This document shows positions 9,913-20,669 of a DNA stretch of 64,000 bases, piece after piece. The position numbers were made by a program, and so were the translations under genes. The notes beneath the pieces are model-generated. The model ran no database searches and was not told where the DNA came from. It saw only the letters and a list, made by a program, of their open reading frames with translations. How positions within the stretch are numbered: the stretch's first letter is position 1; every line of letters starts with the position of its first letter. This stretch comes from Hyphomicrobiales bacterium (lineage in GTDB: Bacteria; Pseudomonadota; Alphaproteobacteria; Rhizobiales; JACESI01). The stretch lies in assembly GCA_013911885.1 (NCBI GenBank), contig JACESI010000007.1, forward strand, positions 99,592 to 163,591. The letters run 5' to 3'.

Positions 9913-10815
9913 ATGACCGGCGCGCGAGCGGGGCTGGTTGATTATCTGGTTCTCTTCGCGCTCGGGGCGCTGTGGGGGTCTTCCTTCATTTTCACCAAGA
10001 TCGCGGTCGCGGACATTCCGCCTGCAACCCAGACAGCCTATCGCCTCATCGGGGGGATGGTCGTTATTTGGGCGCTGTTCTTCGTGATCGGCGGGTCGAT
10101 GCCGCGCCGGTTGAAGACCCATTTGTTGGTTGCGTTTTCCGGCATTCTCGGCACCGGGCTGCCGTTTTATCTCATCGCCTGGGGACAGATGGTGGTGCCG
10201 CCGGGGCTGACCGCGATCCTGCTTGCGGTGATGCCGCTTCTCACCCTGGTCTTTGCGCATTTCTTCACGACAGATGAGCGCTTCTCGTCGAAAAAGGCCG
10301 CCGGCGTTTCAATCGGCTTTATAGGTACGGTCATTCTGGTCGGACCGGTGCTTCTCGCCGGTCTCGGCAGCGACATCACCCGCCAGCTTGCCGTGCTTCT
10401 TGCCGCTTCATGCTATGCCGCGAACACGATTGTCACAAAGGCAATCCTGCATGTGCCGCCCATTCCGCTGGTCTGCCTCTCGATCACCTATGGCATGATC
10501 CCGGTTGTTGTCGGTGCCTTTATTTTCGATGGCCCGTTTCACTTGGCCTATTCTTTCGAGGCACTTTCGGCGGTCGCGATTCTTTCGGTTTTTCACACGG
10601 TGCTTGCGACCTTCATGCTGGTGTTTCTGATCAGCCGCCAGGGGGCCACATTTTTCAGCCAGATCAACTTGCTGGTACCGATTTTCGGCGTAGGATGGGC
10701 TTTCCTGATTTTTGGCGAACAGCCCGGTGCCAACGACGCACTCGCCCTTCTTCTCATTTTGACCGGCATCGCCGTTGCGCGCGGTGGCCTTCAACCTTCT
10801 CAAACGGGGACATGA
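9913..10815 (+). CDS. EamA/DMT family transporter
   Basis: About ten hydrophobic segments; FALGALWGSSFIFTKIAV and duplicated EamA pattern. Confidence 0.88.
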   Translation: MTGARAGLVDYLVLFALGALWGSSFIFTKIAVADIPPATQTAYRLIGGMVVIWALFFVIGGSMPRRLKTHLLVAFSGILGTGLPFYLIAWGQMVVPPGLTAILLAVMPLLTLVFAHFFTTDERFSSKKAAGVSIGFIGTVILVGPVLLAGLGSDITRQLAVLLAASCYAANTIVTKAILHVPPIPLVCLSITYGMIPVVVGAFIFDGPFHLAYSFEALSAVAILSVFHTVLATFMLVFLISRQGATFFSQINLLVPIFGVGWAFLIFGEQPGANDALALLLILTGIAVARGGLQPSQTGT

Positions 10816-10816
10816 C

Positions 10817-11392
10817 ATGCCGAAAACTGAACATCAATCCGCCTATTTTCTTGTCGACAATGGCGATGTCGAGGAAACCCACACCTTATCCGTTCTGGTT
10901 GATAACGAGCCGGGTGTGCTTGCCCGTGTGATCGGTCTCTTCTCCGGGCGCGGCTATAATATCGAGAGCCTGACCGTTTCAGAAACAGAGCACGACAGTC
11001 ACCTGTCGCGGATCACGATCGTGACCAAGGGCACGCCGGGCGTGCTTCAGCAGATCAAAAGCCAGTTGAGCCGGATCGTGCCGGTTCATGTGGTGAAGGA
11101 TCTCAGCCAGCTTGCCCGTGAGCGTGGGCAGGAAAAGCCGCTCGAGCGCGAGCTTGCGCTTGTCAAGGTCAAGGGCACGGGCGAAATGCGGCTCGAAGCG
11201 CTGCGGATTGCCGACGCGTTCAAGGCGGAAGTCGTGGATGCGACGACGGATCATTTCATTTTTCAAATGGTCGGCCGCTCGCCCCGGGTCGAGCAGTTCG
11301 TATCGATCATGCGGCCTCTCGGGCTTGTCGAAGTGTGCAAAACCGGCGTTGCGGCGGTGAGCCGCGGTGCTGGCGGGATCAATGATGCGTGA
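10817..11392 (+). CDS. ilvH: Acetolactate synthase small subunit
   Basis: ACT domain LSVLVDNEPGVLARVIGLFSGRGYNIESLTV. Confidence 0.95.
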   Translation: MPKTEHQSAYFLVDNGDVEETHTLSVLVDNEPGVLARVIGLFSGRGYNIESLTVSETEHDSHLSRITIVTKGTPGVLQQIKSQLSRIVPVHVVKDLSQLARERGQEKPLERELALVKVKGTGEMRLEALRIADAFKAEVVDATTDHFIFQMVGRSPRVEQFVSIMRPLGLVEVCKTGVAAVSRGAGGINDA

Positions 11393-11409
11393 GCAGGCGG
11401 GAGCGAACA

Positions 11410-12165
11410 ATGGCAACGGAACTTTCCGTCAATGTGAATGCGATTGCGCTTTTGAGAAACCGCCGCGACCTGCCATGGCCAAGCGTGGTGGATCTGAGCC
11501 GCATCGCGCTTGAAGCCGGCGCTTTCGGAATCACCGTCCATCCGCGCCCCGATGAGCGTCATATCCGCCGTCACGATGTTTTTGATCTGGCGGACCTTCT
11601 GGGCCAGCCCGCGTTTCAGGGCAGGGAATTCAACATCGAAGGATATCCGGACGAACGCTTTCTCGCGCTTTGCGAGGAAATCCGTCCGGCTCAGGTGACC
11701 TTCGTGCCGGATGATCCGGCACAGGCGACATCGGACCACGGTTGGGATATTCCGGCACATGAGGCGCTTCTGCGCTCAGCGATCCAGCGCCTTAAAGGGC
11801 AGGGGATGCGCCTTGCCCTCTTCATCGATCCGGATGAGCGTGTGCCCGCCTTTGCGCTTGATGTCGGCGCGGACAGGGTCGAGCTCTTCACCGGGCCCTA
11901 TGGCTCCCAGGCTGTCGGAAGTGCTGCTGCTGCAAAAACCGTCGCAGCGCTCGCGCGGACGGCTCTGGCCGCTGATGCAATCGGGCTCGGGGTCAATGCC
12001 GGTCATGACCTTACCGTCGACAATGTGCCGCCCCTTGTCACAGCAGCACCGATGATCGCGGAGCTTTCGATCGGCCACGGGCTCACGGCTGACGCACTGA
12101 CCTACGGAATGGCGGCGAGTGTGCGGCGCTTTCTCAAAGCGTGCGGCAAGGGCGTTCAGACATAA
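11410..12165 (+). CDS. pdxJ: Pyridoxine 5'-phosphate synthase
   Basis: LSVNVNAIALLRNRRDLPWPSVVDLSRIALEAGAFGITVHPRPDERHI. Confidence 0.93.
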   Translation: MATELSVNVNAIALLRNRRDLPWPSVVDLSRIALEAGAFGITVHPRPDERHIRRHDVFDLADLLGQPAFQGREFNIEGYPDERFLALCEEIRPAQVTFVPDDPAQATSDHGWDIPAHEALLRSAIQRLKGQGMRLALFIDPDERVPAFALDVGADRVELFTGPYGSQAVGSAAAAKTVAALARTALAADAIGLGVNAGHDLTVDNVPPLVTAAPMIAELSIGHGLTADALTYGMAASVRRFLKACGKGVQT

Positions 12166-12242
12166 ATCCGGCAGGCAAGCGCGACAGCGGTCTTTTCGTT
12201 GCGCATCTTGGGCCTTGCAATGTGGTTCCCAACCCGGTACAG

Positions 12243-12269
12243 AACTGTACCGTACGGTACGGTACAGTT
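12243..12269. promoter_or_regulatory. Candidate TetR-family operator (perfect 27-bp palindrome)
   Basis: AACTGTACCGTAC-G-GTACGGTACAGTT; overlaps a second palindrome GGTACAG-AA-CTGTACC at 12236-12251. Confidence 0.75.
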
Positions 12270-12311
12270 ATCTGGACGCGCTTTTTGGATCTTTTGGCCC
12301 TTGCAAAACCG

Positions 12312-12914
12312 GTGACGGAATTCTCCGTGCGTCAGCGCGAAGTGCTTGATGCTGCGCTTGCGCTGATGGTTGAGGCGGGTGAGGGCATTACCATGAATGC
12401 TGTGGCCGCGCGGGCCAATTGTTCCAAGGAAACGCTCTACAAATGGTTCGGCGACCGCGACGGACTTCTCACCGCGACCGTGCAGTGGCAGGCATCCAAA
12501 GTGCGCATCGAGGTGCCGAAGGGCGAGACGATTGGCGCTGCTGCCCTGCACTCGGCGCTCACCCGGTTCGCTGAAAACTGGCTCACAGTTCTGACCGGCG
12601 ACATTTCGATTGCGCTCAACCGGCTCGCGGCTTCTTCGAATTCTGATCTTGGCCGGATCGTCCTCAACAATGGGCCTTTTGCCATGGCTGCCCGCTTGAA
12701 GCCGCTGCTTGATCTCGGGCGGCGCTCCGGCGTGCTTGCCTTTGATGATCTCGATCAGGCCTTCCGCGTGTTTTTCGGCCTGGTGGTGCGCGATGTTCAG
12801 ATCCGCGCGCTGCTTGGCGATGCGATTTCCCCCGCCCTTGTGGATATAAAGAACGATGCAAGGCAGGCGACAGAGAGATTTTTCACGCTCTACGGCGTTG
12901 AAAATGAAGAATAA
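12312..12914 (+). CDS. TetR/AcrR family transcriptional regulator
   Basis: N-terminal HTH (REVLDAALALMVEAGEGITMNAVAARANCSKETLYKWFGDRDGLL); GTG start at 12312 proposed, the listed ORF extends to 12141. Confidence 0.85.
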   Translation: MTEFSVRQREVLDAALALMVEAGEGITMNAVAARANCSKETLYKWFGDRDGLLTATVQWQASKVRIEVPKGETIGAAALHSALTRFAENWLTVLTGDISIALNRLAASSNSDLGRIVLNNGPFAMAARLKPLLDLGRRSGVLAFDDLDQAFRVFFGLVVRDVQIRALLGDAISPALVDIKNDARQATERFFTLYGVENEE

Positions 12915-12924
12915 TCATAAATGA

Positions 12925-13965
<1,041 letters not shown>

Positions 13966-13985
13966 TATTTCCAACAGGTTATAGT

Positions 13986-14014
13986 AAAAAGGCCGGCGCA
14001 AGCCGGCCTTTTTT
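13986..14014 (+). terminator. Intrinsic terminator after ilvC
   Basis: AAAAAGGCCGGC-GCAA-GCCGGCCTTTTTT. Confidence 0.9.
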
Positions 14015-14121
14015 CGCCGTGTGCTCATCCGGATTAAGCTGGCCTTAAATTTTCCCTGTTAATGCTTTAGGCGACAAGACAGAAGTCGCGTTGGCAAGTC
14101 TGGCCGCGCAGGAGTTGGTCA

Positions 14122-14730
14122 ATGACGGAACATGCCGATAAACGGGCGAGCATTCGCTACCGCACCCTGAAAAAGGGCAAGATCATTTTCCGTGAACGCT
14201 ATTGCTCGGCCGATTGCACGGTGCGCAACGAATCTGAAACCGGTGCAATGCTTCTGGTCACGCAGAACCACATCATTCCGGCTGAGTTCGAGCTGAATAT
14301 ATATCCGGGAACCTCCTATCGCCCCGTCCAGATCGTCTGGCGCTCACCGGAAGCGCTTGGTGTACGCTTTCTGGATAAGATAGGCGCCGCCGCGCCGACC
14401 ATGCCGAAAGATGCAAAACTGGAACTGCATGGGCCTCAACCGGCTGATCCCAAAATGGAGGCTGGAGCCGCCACGGCAGCGCTGTCCGGTGTCCCTCCGG
14501 TTAAAGAAGTCGGCTCAGACCTGGCTGCAAACCCGTCGGGCGCGCAGGATCATGCATTCGTTCCGAAAGACGAGAGCCTGCATCGCGCGGAACCTCAGTC
14601 CGCGACGCTGCAGGCGGACATGGCTGACCCTTCAGGGGACGAAAATACCAGTGGTGGTCAGTGGCTGCCTGAATTTCTGGAAAAGCGTGTTGGTCGCGAT
14701 CGCCGGATCGAGGAACGTCGCCAGCGCTAA
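14122..14730 (+). CDS. PilZ-domain-like protein with disordered C-terminal region
   Basis: KRASIRYRTLKKGKIIF...CTVRNESETGAMLLV...VWRSPEALGVRFL. Confidence 0.65.
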   Translation: MTEHADKRASIRYRTLKKGKIIFRERYCSADCTVRNESETGAMLLVTQNHIIPAEFELNIYPGTSYRPVQIVWRSPEALGVRFLDKIGAAAPTMPKDAKLELHGPQPADPKMEAGAATAALSGVPPVKEVGSDLAANPSGAQDHAFVPKDESLHRAEPQSATLQADMADPSGDENTSGGQWLPEFLEKRVGRDRRIEERRQR

Positions 14731-14919
14731 ATGCAGGTGCTCCCGCGTCGGCTCCGTCCAATCAACGCGAGCATGCCCGATTGCGTGAGGTGCATCAATT
14801 TACTTCAACCCTGTCGCGCGGTCGGCTTTGCTGTTTTGGGGCTAGGCTAGGGTGGGAAATTCCATCATTGTGGATCGCCCGCAACGATTTTGTTGCGCGG
14901 GCAGTTTCAGGATGATGGA

Positions 14920-15847
14920 ATGATACACGAAGCCCGCCGCCGCCCCTATGTGATTGTGGATGTTTTCACCGAGACGCCATTTCAGGGCAACCCGCTTGCG
15001 GTTGTGTTCGAGGCAGAAGGCCTTTCCGATGCGGCGATGCAGACAATCGCGGCCGAGTTCAATCTTTCCGAGACAGTCTTTGTTTTCCCACCGAAAAAGC
15101 TAGAAAACAGCGCTGCACTGCGCATCTTCACGCCGGGCGCGGAGCTTCCATTTGCCGGGCATCCGACGGTCGGCACGGCCGTTCTTCTCGGGCGGCGCAA
15201 ACTGGGCGCTGTCGCCCATGCAAGCGATATCGCTATTGCGCTGGAAGAAAGGGTTGGGTTGGTGCGCGCGGGTGTCGTTGTCAAGCCGGGTCGGGTGGGG
15301 CATGCGACCTTCACGCTGCCGCAAAAACCGGTTCATGTTCAGCCTTCGGTATCCCGCATCCAGATTGCAAGTGCGCTCGGCCTTGATGAAGAGGATATCG
15401 GCTTCGACCGGCACCGGCCAGCCATCTATAGCGCCGGGGTGCCGTTCACGCTGGTGCCGCTTCGCAGCCTCGATGCGCTGCGCCGGGTGCGGCCTGATCT
15501 CAACGCCTGGTCCCGCGCTTTTGAGAATTCGGGCCGTGACAATGCATTCGTTTATGCGCGCGGTGGGGCTGCGCCGGAAGCGGCCTTTCAGGCGCGCATG
15601 TTCTGGCCAGGTGCTGGCATCAAAGAGGATCCGGCGACGGGTGGTGCAATTGCTGCGCTTGCCGGTGCAATCGTCCGATTATGAAAAGCTCAAGGATGAC
15701 ACCCATGTCTTTCTGATCGAGCAGGGGTATCAGATGGGTCGCCCGTCCGACATCATGCTCGAGATTGACATTGAGGGCGGTGCCTATTTTGCCGGCCGCA
15801 TCGGTGGTTCTGCGGTCATCGTTGCCGAAGGCGAAATCTACGCCTGA
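14920..15847 (+). pseudogene. PhzF family isomerase/epimerase interrupted by a frameshift near 15660-15685
   Basis: N-terminal part in the 14890..15684 frame (VDVFTETPFQGNPLAVVFEAEGL...DPATGGAIAALAGAI); C-terminal part SDYEKLKDDTHVFLIEQGYQMGRPSDIMLEIDIEGG...EGEIYA continues in the 15152..15847 frame. Confidence 0.75.
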
Positions 15848-16274
15848 GTGTTGGCGGAGTATCCTGGATACAGCCTGGCTGTTTGCTCTCCTATCATTGG
15901 AGCGGCAAACGCCAAGGATCTGTGCGTCCAGTGAACGAATGCGTTGCTTATTCGGCGTCAACTGGTATGATCTGACGGCAACTCTTTAATGGAAACGCGC
16001 CTTGGCCTTTTCATGTGCCACAAACGAACGGAATGAGCGGAGCGCGCGCCTGAGCGGCTTTGCAGCCGTCTTTGCATCTTGGCATAATGTTGCCCGTCTT
16101 CTTCTCCTTAGACGCCCCTGAGCGTCGTCAGCCGGATTTGATCAGGCGGGCACTCAGGGGATTTCGGTTTACCGGTGAGCCCGCGTGCGAGATGCCGCTT
16201 TTCACCGTCCGTCATAAACGTTAAACACTTCCGACGCTGCCCATGAGAGCGCGTCTGCATAGCAGGAAAGCCCG

Positions 16275-17837
16275 ATGACCCAGGTTCAAGCTCCGACAGA
16301 AGACAAGCAACATGTCCTGATTTTCGACACGACACTGCGTGACGGCGAACAATCGCCTGGCGCGACGATGACGCTCGAGGAAAAGCTTCAGGTCGCAGAA
16401 CTCCTCGATCATATGGGCGTCGATATTATCGAAGCCGGTTTCCCGATTGCCTCTGATGGTGATTTCGAAGCGGTATCGAAGATTGCCGAGCGCGCCGACA
16501 GGGCTGTGATCGCCGGTCTTGCGCGCGCGATACCCGGCGATATCAACCGCTGTGGCGATGCCGTGCGCAAGGCGCGGCGTGGACGCATTCACACCTTCGT
16601 CTCGACCTCGCCGATCCATCTCAAATATCAGATGGCGAAAAGCGAAGACGAGGTTCTGGAAATCATCCGGGAGACAGTGGCGCTTGCCCGCAATCTCTGT
16701 GGCGATGTCGAATGGTCGGCGATGGATGCAACACGCACGGGCATCGAGTATCTGTCGAAGGCGGTTGAGGCCGCTATCCGCGCCGGGGCGACCACGATCA
16801 ATCTTCCCGATACAGTCGGCTTCGCAACCCCCGGCGAGTATGAAGCGATGTTTCGCGCGGTGCGCGAGAGCGTGCCGGATTCCGACAAGGCTATATTCTC
16901 AACGCATTGCCACAACGACCTTGGACTCGCGGTCGCAAATTCACTTGCCGGCGTTGCCGGTGGCGCGCGCCAGATCGAGTGCACGATCAACGGGCTTGGC
17001 GAGCGCGCAGGCAATGCCGCTCTGGAAGAAGTCGTCATGGCAATCCGCACCCGCGGCGATGTGCTTGCCTATCAGACCGGCATCAATCCGGTTCACCTGA
17101 TGCGGGCCTCTAAACTCGTGTCTGCCGTGTCTGGTTTTCCGGTCCAGTACAACAAGGCGATTGTCGGCAAGAACGCCTTTGCCCATGAGAGCGGCATTCA
17201 TCAGGATGGCATGCTCAAGAATTCGGGCACGTTCGAAATCATGACCCCGGAATCGGTCGGCGTTAAGGCGACTTCGCTCGTCATGGGCAAGCATTCGGGC
17301 CGCCATGCCTTCAAGGAGAAGCTTGCCGAACTCGGCTATGAATTGGGTGATAATGCGTTTCTCGATGCGTTCAAGCGCTTCAAGGACCTCGCCGACCGTA
17401 AGAAGAATGTCTATGACGAGGACATCGAGGCACTTGTCGAAAACGAGGTCGCGACCCAGAGCGAGACCAACAAGGTGGTGGCGCTCACGGTGATTTGCGG
17501 CACCGGAGGCCCGCAGAAAGCGATCATCACCATCGATATGGACGGCAAGCATGTAACGATGGAATCAACCGGCGATGGTCCGGTGGATGCGACCTTCAAC
17601 GCAATCAAGTCGATCCTGCCGCACGAATCTACCCTCCAGCTTTATCAAGTCCACGCGGTGACCGCGGGGACCGATGCCCAGGCGGAAGTCTCGGTTCGTC
17701 TCGAAGAGGATGGCCACCAGGTAACCGGTCGCGCGGCTGATACCGATACGCTGGTTGCTTCGGCAAAGGCTTATCTGTCTGCGCTGAACCGGCTTCTTGT
17801 AAAGAAATCCCGCCCGCAGGCGCTGAAAGCGAGTTAA
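16275..17837 (+). CDS. leuA: 2-isopropylmalate synthase
   Basis: VLIFDTTLRDGEQSPGATMTLEEKLQVAELLDHMGVDIIEAGFP; HMGL-like plus C-terminal LeuA regulatory domain. Confidence 0.96.
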   Translation: MTQVQAPTEDKQHVLIFDTTLRDGEQSPGATMTLEEKLQVAELLDHMGVDIIEAGFPIASDGDFEAVSKIAERADRAVIAGLARAIPGDINRCGDAVRKARRGRIHTFVSTSPIHLKYQMAKSEDEVLEIIRETVALARNLCGDVEWSAMDATRTGIEYLSKAVEAAIRAGATTINLPDTVGFATPGEYEAMFRAVRESVPDSDKAIFSTHCHNDLGLAVANSLAGVAGGARQIECTINGLGERAGNAALEEVVMAIRTRGDVLAYQTGINPVHLMRASKLVSAVSGFPVQYNKAIVGKNAFAHESGIHQDGMLKNSGTFEIMTPESVGVKATSLVMGKHSGRHAFKEKLAELGYELGDNAFLDAFKRFKDLADRKKNVYDEDIEALVENEVATQSETNKVVALTVICGTGGPQKAIITIDMDGKHVTMESTGDGPVDATFNAIKSILPHESTLQLYQVHAVTAGTDAQAEVSVRLEEDGHQVTGRAADTDTLVASAKAYLSALNRLLVKKSRPQALKAS

Positions 17838-17847
17838 CAACAATCAG

Positions 17848-17881
17848 GCGTGAGATTTCGGCCGCTTCCGAAATTTCACGC
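17848..17881 (+). terminator. Stem-loop downstream of leuA, possible terminator (weak T-tract)
   Basis: GCGTGAGATTTCGG-ccgctt-CCGAAATTTCACGC, one GU pair. Confidence 0.5.
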
Positions 17882-17979
17882 ATTCTTAATAAGATTTGAT
17901 ATTGTTTTTACGTGCAAGACGCAAAGAAGAAGCGTATGGGAAGCCCTGCTTAATACGGCACTTTAGGTAACAGGTACTT

Positions 17980-19521
17980 TTGATGTTCTACCAGCAGGTC
18001 AATCAGCGTATACTTTCTACGGTTCTTACCATCTTGTTTTTGTTGGTTGCCCCATCGGGCGTGCACGCAACGGACTTTCAGGGCGCCCAGTTACCGGAAG
18101 GCAAGGCCACGATCGCAATCACCCCGAATAAACAGACAAGCGCACTCAATGATCAGCAGAAATTCGTCCGCCAGCAACTTGTTGATACGGTTCTGTTTTA
18201 TGACAGGCATTTGCGGGTTGATGCGACCGGGCAATATCTTGACCGGGTCGATCTTGACAATGTGCGGCAGGATTCCCTCGTCTCTTCGATTGCCTCCACG
18301 GCCATTGGCCTGATTTCGCTCACCATCGGTGATCAGCTCGGTGTTGTCGACGATGCCGCTGAAAAGGCACGGATCACGCTTGCCAATCTTCTCAACACGG
18401 ACGAAGACGCGCTGTTCAAGACGCCGCGCTCGAAAAGCGGCTGGTTCAAACATTTCATCAATCCCTATACCGGCGACAGCCAGGATGCGAGCGGCGAAAA
18501 ATTCTCGACCATCGACACAACGCTTCTCGGTATTGGCGCATCCATGACTGCGCGCTATTTCGGATCAAAGTCCGACGCCGATCCGCAGGCGCGCGCCGCC
18601 GCCCGTCTCGCCCAGAGTCTGGTCGACGGGGTTGACTGGGGTCAGGCCATGCGCTTCGGGGACCGTCCGGGCATGCATCAGGTTTTCTGGGGCGCGGAAG
18701 AGAAGATCGAAAACGGCTACTGGTCGCTGCCTTTCGATGAATATGTGGTGATCCCGTGTCTTGGCCGTTCGGTTGAATCGAGCCGCGGCGTTGCGGGCCC
18801 GGCCAGCGTGTTCTGGGATAAATATATCGCTGATACCACGAACCTGCCGCAGAAGGACTATGATGGCCACACGGTTCTTGCTGTTGACTCGCGCGAGTTC
18901 ACGTCGCACTTCAACCACCAGTTCGCTTTTTTCTTCTGCGGCGAACTTGCGAATGATCCGATCTACCGCGCGGAGCTTGCAGAACTCATGCGCGCGGATC
19001 AGAAATGGTTTGAGAACGTCGGTGCTGGCGCCCTTCCGAAGCGCTGGTGGGGCCTCGGGGCGGGTTCTGAACTCAAGTTCGATCCGAATTCCGGTGCGGT
19101 TCTTTACTCCGCCTATGGCGTGGCGCAGATAGACCGCAACCCGCATCTGACCTTCTCACCGGCGATCATGGCCGGTTTCCTGCCGGTTGAAAATAACGGC
19201 GCGGCGAGCGGGAATTCCGAAATCGTGAACGATCTCATGGCGCTTTACGCAAGTGACGAGTGCCGGTACCGTTTTGCTGGTCTCGATATTCTCTGGCGAT
19301 GCTCGGCGCGCGATCCGAAGCTTCGGGTGCGCGAAGTCGAGGGCGTCGATCTTTCGACCTATATGCTGGGACTTGCGTGGAGCGATCCTGCTGTCGGGCC
19401 GCAATTCTTTGCCGATTACGGCGTGAAATCGCGTCCTGCGGGCGAGCCGGTCATCGAGGATATCCGGGCCTCGCTTATGCCTTCGGCCCCGTCCGCCGCT
19501 GCGCCTTCTGGTAAAAAATGA
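17980..19521 (+). CDS. Secreted protein with glycoamylase-like (PF10091-type) features
   Basis: Signal peptide; SGWFKHFINPYTGDSQDASGEKFSTIDTTLLGIGASMTARYF...VDGVDWGQAM resembles glycoamylase-like domains; assignment from memory. Confidence 0.5.
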   Translation: MMFYQQVNQRILSTVLTILFLLVAPSGVHATDFQGAQLPEGKATIAITPNKQTSALNDQQKFVRQQLVDTVLFYDRHLRVDATGQYLDRVDLDNVRQDSLVSSIASTAIGLISLTIGDQLGVVDDAAEKARITLANLLNTDEDALFKTPRSKSGWFKHFINPYTGDSQDASGEKFSTIDTTLLGIGASMTARYFGSKSDADPQARAAARLAQSLVDGVDWGQAMRFGDRPGMHQVFWGAEEKIENGYWSLPFDEYVVIPCLGRSVESSRGVAGPASVFWDKYIADTTNLPQKDYDGHTVLAVDSREFTSHFNHQFAFFFCGELANDPIYRAELAELMRADQKWFENVGAGALPKRWWGLGAGSELKFDPNSGAVLYSAYGVAQIDRNPHLTFSPAIMAGFLPVENNGAASGNSEIVNDLMALYASDECRYRFAGLDILWRCSARDPKLRVREVEGVDLSTYMLGLAWSDPAVGPQFFADYGVKSRPAGEPVIEDIRASLMPSAPSAAAPSGKK

Positions 19522-20479
19522 ACCCGATGAAGTTCATCAGAAGCTGTGCTGCAAGAAAGCTGGTTGTGCCACTGCGGTCATAATCCGGTGCAACCTCGAC
19601 GAGATCGACCCCGATCACGCTTCCCCGTTTCGTCAGGCCTTGGAGAAGTTCAAGGATTTCATAATAGACAAACCCGCCATGGCTCGGTGTTCCGGTGCCT
19701 GGCGCGATGGAGGGATCGAAACCGTCAATGTCGATCGTGACATAATATCGGCTTGCCAATGGTATGCGCGCCAGCACCGCTTCAACGCCGAGTTTGCGAA
19801 ACTGGCGGACCGACAAAATATCTGAGCCGACCGCGCGCGCTGCGTCATAGCCTTCCTTCGCGGTCGAGGAGACGTTACGGATGCCGAACTGGCTGAGCCC
19901 GGTGACGTTCGCCTGTTCCGAGGCCCGGCGCATCGGGTTGCCGTGGCCATAGCGCACACCATGGCGCTCATCAACAAAATCAAGATGAGCATCGATCTGG
20001 ACAAGGTGGAAAGGTTCCTCACCGTCAAAGGCCCGGATGCAGGGAATATTGATCGAGTGGTCACCCCCCAGAACAACCGGCAGGGCGCCGCTCTCCAGAA
20101 TCTTGCGCACGGCCCATTCGATATTCGCATGGCTTTTCACGGTGTCTGTATGAACGATATCCGCATCGCCCATATCGATCAGCCGGACATCCTTTCGATC
20201 AAGATAGACAGCGTCGTCTTCGTGATCATAGGCGCCCGCATGGCCGAAGGAAAACAGCGTTGACGCCTCGCGGATGGCCCGCGGGCCAAAGCGGGCACCG
20301 GGACGGTACTGCGTGCCTGAATCGAATGGAGCGCCGAGAATGGCGCAGTCTGCATCGATATGATCGAAGTTCTGGCCGATTGGGGACTTTGCAAAGGTGC
20401 AGTGGCCAACAAAGGGAAGGTTCAGCCTGCCCGATGCATAGCCATGTTTTTCATCAGGTTTGGATGTATCATCGCCCAC
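19475..20479 (-). CDS. speB: Agmatinase / ureohydrolase family
   Basis: AILGAPFDSGTQYRPGARFGPRAIREAS, VVLGGDHSI, QIDAHLDFVDE, YVTIDIDGFDPSIAPGTGTPSHGGF. Confidence 0.9.
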   Translation of the reverse strand: MGDDTSKPDEKHGYASGRLNLPFVGHCTFAKSPIGQNFDHIDADCAILGAPFDSGTQYRPGARFGPRAIREASTLFSFGHAGAYDHEDDAVYLDRKDVRLIDMGDADIVHTDTVKSHANIEWAVRKILESGALPVVLGGDHSINIPCIRAFDGEEPFHLVQIDAHLDFVDERHGVRYGHGNPMRRASEQANVTGLSQFGIRNVSSTAKEGYDAARAVGSDILSVRQFRKLGVEAVLARIPLASRYYVTIDIDGFDPSIAPGTGTPSHGGFVYYEILELLQGLTKRGSVIGVDLVEVAPDYDRSGTTSFLAAQLLMNFIGFIFYQKAQRRTGPKA

Positions 20480-20669
20480 TTTTTATTCTTCCGCGGTCAA
20501 ATTGAACAAAATTTACGTATAGTACAAGAATGCATGAATTTACCCTTTACAACCAAACCTGCTTTGTTGAAACATGCTTTCGGGAGAGCGAGCGGGTGGT
20601 TTAACCGACCATATGCTGTAATTCGGGTGGAAAAGAGCAGGCGAAAGTCAGTTCTGGCGAGTTGAAAGA

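Noticed and set aside
15989-16036. Possible leu leader peptide METRLGLFMCHKRTE before leuA
   Set aside because: Only two scattered Leu codons; no leucine run as expected for attenuation
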